This document shows positions 57,646 through 64,000 of a stretch of DNA of 64,000 bases, one piece after another; the first letter of the stretch is position 1, and every line of letters starts with the position of its first letter. Source of the DNA: Cristatella mucedo (Eukaryota > Bryozoa > Phylactolaemata > Cristatellidae); assembly GCA_009760855.2 (NCBI GenBank), contig WPIO01000033.1, forward strand, positions 451,001 through 515,000. Reading direction: 5' to 3'. The notes under the pieces are model-generated. The model did not search any database and was not told the origin of the DNA. It saw nothing but the letters and a program-made list of their open reading frames with translations. Made by a program: the position numbers and the translations under genes.

Positions 57646-57823
57646 ATAAAATAAATTCTAGCTGATTAAACAGCCTTTTTTGTATAGCGACAGAAGAGCC
57701 TTTACGGCTATCACCTTCGCTTGCAGTGGCGATAAAGGATCGCCAGCCGCAGGTATCGAACCCACGACCTCGGGACCGAGGTCGTGAAAGCAACCGCCTT
57801 ACCTAGTGTGCCATCGCGGCTCG
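57637..57823 (-). mobile_element. tRNA-derived SINE
   Basis: Minus strand: A box TGGCACACTAGG, B-box region GGGTTCGATACCTGC, body GGTGATAGCCGTAAAGGC, end GCTGATTAAACAGCC on the plus strand, AT-rich tail. Very close to the 3819-4015 copy. Confidence 0.8.
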
Positions 57824-58024
57824 CTCTATCGACGCTAAGTGAGTTTTTCCGCTTGTTAAAGGAAAAGAACGGAAAATTACGCGACCGCATTTTGTTTAGC
57901 GATAGTGAACTTGTTGCGTGCCCAAATTATCTCCCTTGCTGCCTCTGTCTTTTCATCTCTCTATCTTCTCCTGTCTCGCAGCGTGCATCTCTGTCTGTGC
58001 AGCTCAATTACATCTATGTATCTA

Positions 58025-58089
58025 CATAAATATATACGCTGTTATATACATAAATATATATTTATTTATTAAATATATACATATACGCG

Positions 58090-58126
<37 letters not shown>

Positions 58127-58250
58127 AGTGTGCATTGTAATATATATTACAATATATATGTATATATATTACAGTATGTATGATATATTTGTAATATATT
58201 CAGTTATATATACATACGTATATTGAAATATATAAAAAAATATATATACA
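58025..58250. repeat. AT-rich island with (TA)n
   Basis: ATATATAC-type sequence with a pure (TA)n core at about 58095-58123, standing out in the GC-rich block. Confidence 0.9.
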
Positions 58251-59018
58251 TTCAATTCTCTCCCTTTTCACTCTTTCTATCTATCTACATCATGATTCCG
58301 CCGTACGAGCCCAACATTTTCTAAAATTGTTACAGCACTAAAAATCTTCAGATGGGCATCGTAGTGCGAGAAAGTCAGATGGTCACGTTGACACGTCGCA
58401 CCGTCCTCGCACAACCTCTGACGCTTACGGCATGCCAGTATATCCATTTTAACTTCATACTAACTAGTACTCGTGACATGTAAAACAACGCGCTTTTCGC
58501 TCGTGCATCCATCCGCTGGAATAAACATAAAGCCTGCGCGCGCAAGAGTGTGGTTCGCGCTGCTGGCATTTGTGGATATCTTGAGATGCTCTCGGTGTTT
58601 TGACCGTGGAACCTGCGGGATCGGCTCGACGAGGTCCGCTCGGCTCGATCGGCTCGCGATGCAACTGCATTCGCGATGCAAGGATGGCCACTCCGGCGCT
58701 CTCGTCGCCAACTAAGTTGACTCGTGCACTCTTCCCACGCGCCTAGCGATGCGGGAGAGCAGCTTTGAGAGGCGGTCGCGTCTCAACGCTGAAGACAATT
58801 CGGTATCGGTTGTTTGACGTCTCTATAGTAACTCAGATTTCAGTCAATATTGCCCGGAGTAACATAAAGCCAAAGCGCTCGTGTCGAAAGCTTGGCTGGG
58901 AGCGCATCTTTGCGTGTCAGTGCAGCTTGTAATTCGAAAGCAGTATCGCTGTTTTTAATTACTGACTTCGCTAGAATGGCTGCGCGTTCGTCCACGATGT
59001 AACAGTTCATCTGTCATC

Positions 59019-59020
<2 letters not shown>

Positions 59021-59050
<30 letters not shown>
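59021..59050. repeat. (AT)15 microsatellite
   Basis: Uninterrupted AT run. Confidence 0.95.
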
Positions 59051-59052
<2 letters not shown>

Positions 59053-61307
59053 TAGAATTATGCTGTGAGCTGAATGTGAATCGTGATGGGACTCGTGCTT
59101 TTTTTATTACAATATCCTTAACGATGCGCTGCGCACCTTAGATTTAAAGAGGCTGCAACCGTTCAAAGATGCCCGCGATTCAAATAGGCGAGAGATCGGT
59201 GCCTGCACCATCCAAAACCAGCTCTCTGAGTAGATTCTTGCTCCAAACGACGAGATTTATTGCCTAATCGGCTGCATGGGAGTTTAGTGCTTTCTAAATA
59301 ACGTACACAGAACCAATACAATCAAGTCTTCCGAATTCAAGGGCTATTCACCGCGATACACAGAGCGTTTTTATGTCACCTGGTCACGGCAGTTCCCGAC
59401 CGGTTGTATTATAGCATCCACTAAGGGACAAAAACCCCGGGCATGAGCAGGATTTGAAAATGACATGTTGGAGTCCACGAGTCACGATTCTTACTGCTAA
59501 GGTCACCAGGCGACGCGTAAGTAGAGTACGCTGCGGCCGAGCGGATTAGCACAACATATTTAAACTCGACGCTTTGTCTGCATGCGACTGCTGATAAATT
59601 AAACTGCTCGCTCGCACCTCTGAAACTCACGCATGGCTTTGCTTGCCAGCGTAGTGGACGGGAACGAGGCAGGGGCCGCGTGACGGAAGCTTCGTCGGCG
59701 TACTTTGACGAGCTCAGGTGCGGATCTGCGGAGCTACGGTTTTTGGCACGTCGATTGCCATGACAGCGTCCGCGGCGTCGCTCGTGCGAAGCGAGCGACG
59801 CCACGGTGCGTTCCGCGCCCCGAGCTATCGGCGGCGCAACGGATAGGCAGGTGGCTGGCAGCGAGTGGCGCTCGCGAGAAGACTCGTTTGAAGCCGGCGG
59901 CTGAAGCTCTTCGCGGTGAAAACGGTAGACGAACGCTAGAGAATGGTAGAAGCACTGCAAGGCTCTGCAAGTTGGAGGCACGAGAATAGACCTTGCACGG
60001 GAGCACGTGACTAGCTGCAACGGCGACTCCGCGCAGACTCCACTTAAACTGGAGCTCCTATGCATGGCACGGCGCGATAAACGTGGCATCCGGCAACGGC
60101 CGCTCGCCTCATCGACTTCTGCGACGCGCTCCTGCTGCTGCGCTATCGCTGGCAGCCGACGCGAGGCCTTGCCGTCGGCAGCCTACCATTTCCTGTCGGA
60201 GTAGGACGCTTGCAGGGGGGGGGGGGCGGGCTTTCTCCCGCGGCCGGCCTAGCGCTGGCTCAAAGCTGGACAGCAGCGCCGCGCTTGACCGCAAGCGTGT
60301 AGCGAGCAGCGCCACAGCGAGTCCACACTCCCTGCAGTTCAAGCTCTAGCTTAGGAAGGAGTCCTCGGTGCAATCCGTCGTCGCGCCGTCCGCTCGCAAG
60401 GACGGCCGGCAGTCTGACGAGATCTGCCGCCGCCTTCGCTAGCCACCCGGATACTTGGCGCGCAGAATCACTCGGCTGTACGCGCATTGAAGATGCAGCT
60501 CGCTCTCTCGCGCGAGCGCGCGCAAGCGCTCGCGAGGGGATTTCGCCCGCGCAAAGGACTCCATTGCTCCGCCAGTCCCGATCAAAGCCTAGCACTCGCT
60601 GGCGATAGCGAACGATTGGGCCCATTAAGATCGGCCCAGGTTGAGTGCAATCTTACTGCTTGCCCGCGCTACCGGGCGACGAATAGCGTCACTAGCGCCG
60701 TCGCAGACCGACGGAGCGTCGGAGAGCCGGAAGCGCTAAGGTCGTTGCATCGGCGCGCGAGACGACACGTTTCGAAGCGAGAAGTCGGCGGGCGGGCGGC
60801 GTCTCCCTTTTCCCCGGCCGCATGCGCTGTCTGCGGGAACAGCGGGAGTAACGGGCGGAGCGCGAGAAGTCACTCTCTCTTACAGCCAACAACATTCGTC
60901 CTCCAAGTTGCCTCCTATCGGAGCCGCGCGACAGACTCGTGCGCTGTGCAGACTTGTGCGAGCGTTTCGCTATGCTCTCACTCGTGCCAGCACGCACGCC
61001 TGGCTGGCGGCGGAGCGCTTAAACGAGGCGCTCCAATCAGCCCTCGCAGCGTCGCTGAGAGGCTACCGACAGCGGCGGCATTCCTGCTAGCGCCTCGGCA
61101 GTCCGCGAGCTGCCACGGTACGCGCTCCTGTCGCGACCGCCTCTTCATTCGCACCGCGAACGAGCGAGGAAGCGGGGGCGCGCTCGCAGCTGGGCCGCCG
61201 CCGCCGCCTCCACTATCGCTGCCTCTCTACAGCCTTTGGGGCGGGTTGGCTTCGTTTCAGTAGGCTCGACTATCCAGCCCGTCCTGAACTACGACTCGTC
61301 GGAAGGA

Positions 61308-61474
61308 ATGTCGGCGTCTGCGTTCGAGAGCCTCTCGCCGGTAAAATTCAATCCGCGGTCGCCGTCGCCTAGCTACCATCCGCTCACCCCGGTGCCCAAG
61401 CTGGTGAGCTTGAGGGGAAGGAGCGGCCTCAAGGTCGACATAAGCCACGCAGAGAACATCTACAACCCGGCGAG
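61308..61474 (+). CDS. Tektin exon 1: probable start, variable N terminus
   Basis: ATG at 61308 opens MSASAFESLSPVKFNPRSPS and runs to NIYNPA with donor CGAG|GTACGG, ending after two bases of a codon. The frame is also open upstream to 61236, and TTCGTTTCAG ends at 61260, so a 5' exon could be spliced on there. The sequence is not conserved enough to prove the start. Confidence 0.6.
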
Positions 61475-63420
61475 GTACGGTCCCGACCGCGCACCGCCGC
61501 CGCCCCCTCGCGCCCCGCGCGCGGCGAGCGCCGATGCTGCTGGCCTGCTGCTGGGCCCGACTGCTCAGTTAAATGCAAGGAGACGAGCCGCAAATGCCGG
61601 CTTCATCAGCGCGAGTCGGGCGCGCTCGTTCGAGAGCTCGCGTGGCGGAACGGGCGCAACGAGAAGTGGCGACAAACATTGCATTCCGAGAGCGCGCCAA
61701 AAGAAGCCCGCCATCACATTTAAAATGGCGGGCATCTCCGGCGTGGCTGGCTGCGGCGGCGGCGCCAGCGGTCGGACCGTCGAGCCTGACAGCCAACGGT
61801 TGCGGTTTGCGTTGCGGCTGCGCCACGCTCTGCCAGCCCGCGCGCCTGACCTGCTGCTAGACGCGTCGCCTACCAGCTTCCCGACTTCCTGTTCCCTACA
61901 CCTGACGACGTAGAGCAGTACGACTGACAAAAAACAGGTCGCCGTGTACTACTGGAGAACTACCGTAATATGAAAAGTGGCGATAGCGGCAGCGCAAAGG
62001 GCACTCCCTATCGCCCAGCAGCTGACCGCCGAGCACGCAGCCGCCTGTACCGACGCCGCCTCTTTTGCCGGCTTCAAATGCTCGCCGCGAGCGACGACCG
62101 GCGACGATGCGCCGCCGCCGCCGCCGTTCGGTAATAACCGCCGACGCATCCGCTTAGGCAGCCAGCCGACTTGCGGAAGCTTAAGCAGCCAACCGACCTG
62201 CTTCTTAACCGACTCGCAGACATCGTACCGCCGGATCAGGAACGGTGTGCATCCGCTAGCCTATGTATTGCTTTGGCTCTTTGAATCGCACCGCTTTCTT
62301 GTTAAGCCCTCGGACCCAGCTTCAAAGTTTTTCTTACGACGGCGGGCAGCGCGAAAACCGGAAGAATTCCGGGGACGGAGAAGAATTCCACGATCAGTTT
62401 GGTCATCTTGCCCTGCTCACCTGGAATTCTAACGACAGCGCGTCCGCGTAGGGTGCACGCTCTCGACAGTGTCTCTCTAAGGTCCCTTGGATGTTCTGTC
62501 ACTCACTTTTAGGTCTCTTCATTCTTTGCCTCCAGCCTAAATATCAGATCTACTCTCCCACCAGGCTAAGAATCTTACCACCCGCTTTTCGAGATCTAAT
62601 CGTTTGCCTATACCTCGTACAAACCTCAAATACTTTAGGGGCCGTGCCTTTAGTTCGTATGCTCCCAAAGCCTGGAACTCACTTATGACTTGCGTCATGA
62701 AATCCCGTGACTTAACCACATTTTAAAAGAAATTTAAAATGCATCTATTTATGACAGCATTTGCTGATTAAGTGTGATTCGTCCTTTACGTGCTTTTGCG
62801 TTCTGACGCTGTGCATGCTGCAACTAACAATATTGCATGCTGACCCTGTGCATTTCACCCCTAAATACGTTATGCTTATCATTGATAGGGCACTCTATCA
62901 TTAACCATTCGATCGTGCTTCCTTTGCAGCAAATGAAAAGTGCCTAGAAAGAGATTGAATTCTCTGAGGGTGCTATATCAAATTTATTTTTATTCTTATT
63001 ATTCAATGCGACGTCTAGTTTGAGTCGCGAGCCCGAAGCCCAGCCAACAGCCACTCGTCACGCTGACACGCCTTAACCAAAAGCCAACGCGAGCGAGGCG
63101 TGAGAGCCGTCCGCCGTTGAAAGCGCGCCTAATGCGTCGGCGGCGTCTTTCACAGGAATGCGGTTTACGCGAGGTTCTCCGATCAGGACTGGGACATGAA
63201 CAACGTCATGAACTATCAGCTCTCCGACCGGGAGCGGTCGTACGCGTCCAACCTGCGCGGCGAGGCGTACCGGGCCGTGGCCGAGGCCGATGCGAGGACT
63301 CGCAACCGCCAGATGGCCAACACGAAGAGACTGGCCGAGCGTCGCGACGACGTCGCCTTCTGGAAGTCGGAGCTCATCAACGAAATCAGAGCAATGGAGC
63401 TGGAGATCGAGAATCTCAAC
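61308..63420 (+). CDS. Tektin-family protein, two exons visible, 3' partial
   Basis: Tektins are coiled-coil filament proteins on the inside of axonemal doublet microtubules. Two exons joined in phase give a variable proline/serine-rich N terminus of about 55 residues. The start of the tektin helical domain follows: a DW-containing entry (FSDQDWDMNNVMNYQ), then LAERRDDVAFWKSELINEI. That last run matches the tektin motif LGERxxDIxFWKxELxxEL. The remaining three quarters of the protein would lie beyond the window. The paralogue is uncertain; the segment resembles the tektin-3/4/5 group more than tektin-1 or -2. It is on the same strand as the dynein gene and starts about 15 kb after it. Confidence 0.8.
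61475..63155 (+). other. Tektin intron 1 (1.68 kb)
   Basis: The GC-rich first kilobase continues the CpG-rich block. It is followed by a LINE family 1 3' end (62485-63003) and 150 bp leading to the acceptor. Confidence 0.6.
62485..63003 (+). mobile_element. LINE family 1, 3' end in tektin intron
   Basis: Starts at the SLTFRSLHSLAPAYL-equivalent, continues FSSYAPKAWNSL, 3' UTR, GTGCCTAGAAAGAGATTGAA and a degenerate (ATT) tail. Same family and similar decay as the dynein-intron copies. Confidence 0.85.
63156..63420 (+). CDS. Tektin exon 2: start of helical domain
   Basis: Acceptor GGCGTCTTTCACAG, donor AAC|GTGAGC. The first base completes the arginine codon left by exon 1, then 88 codons follow. 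The segment reads FSDQDWDMNNVMNYQ, TRNRQMANTKRLAERRDDV and AFWKSELINEIRAMELEIE. Charged heptads and the FWKSEL motif are typical of tektins. This exon carries most of the family evidence. Confidence 0.85.
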
Positions 63421-63607
63421 GTGAGCTCCGCTGGCGAGAGAGCCGCCGCCACTTCGCTCGCGGGCGTCAATGGCGGCGAGTAGGAGGGTGCGGGGCGGTT
63501 CGAGTGTGATAGGATGCGCGCGAGAGTTGGCACGGCACCGCTTCCGCCACCTAAGGGGCCTGCATCGAAGAGCAGTGAGAGACGGAGAGAGGAGCGTGGG
63601 CGGACAG

Positions 63608-63790
<183 letters not shown>

Positions 63791-64000
63791 TGATAGATAT
63801 ATAGATAGACAGACAGTATATACAAATAGCTAGATAGATAGAGAGAAAGAGAGAGAAAGAGAAAGAGAGAACCGGGCGGTGGGTCGCCTTCTTGATACAG
63901 CGTGGCTGCTACAAAAAATTCCTTTCGCATAAATGAGTGAATCACGGGCCCGAGTGCGTGTGGACATGCCGGCCCCCCTCTCGCATAATCTTGGTCGAGA

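Noticed and set aside
60487-61263. 258-codon + strand open frame ahead of the tektin start
   Set aside because: Arg/Ala/Ser-rich GC-driven frame with no similarity; it could overlap a tektin 5' UTR but is not supported as protein.

Overview
The window is animal nuclear DNA. Its main gene is split into many short exons with GT-AG introns, and the introns carry L2/CR1-type LINEs with (ATT)n tails, tRNA-derived SINEs and a pogo/Tigger remnant. The organism makes motile cilia or flagella and is most likely an invertebrate. I cannot name it further from sequence alone.

From about 0.85 to 46.2 kb, on the + strand, lies most of an axonemal dynein heavy chain gene of the outer-arm gamma type (vertebrate DNAH5/DNAH8). 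I could place 48 exons. Every exon-exon phase is compatible, and together they give about 3,770 codons ending at a stop at 46176-46178. The N-terminal part of the tail lies upstream of the window. The tail, linker, AAA1-AAA6 ring, stalk, microtubule-binding tip and C-terminal domain all read without a break, so this looks like a working gene.

From 46.2 to 52 kb there is no gene I can recognise, only decayed LINE copies. At about 52 kb the base composition changes sharply. From 52 to about 62.4 kb the DNA is GC- and CpG-rich and holds microsatellites, a 32-bp-arm palindrome, SINEs and tRNA-like modules. It also holds a perfect RFX X-box (52265-52278), the usual promoter element of ciliary genes.

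From about 61.3 kb to the right edge, also on +, are the first two recognised exons of a tektin, a filament protein of the doublet microtubules. The intron between them has received a LINE 3' end. Dynein and tektin work in the same organelle, so the window is a small ciliary neighbourhood on one strand.

The repeats are mainly two LINE families. Family 1 has the 3' signature GTGCCTAGAAAGAGATTGAG followed by (ATT)n. Family 2 has a recurring downstream coding block containing MRTKSRL. The oddest repeat is a 49-bp exact copy of the first visible dynein exon, with its splice acceptor, joined to the 5' end of a truncated family-1 LINE in the next intron.
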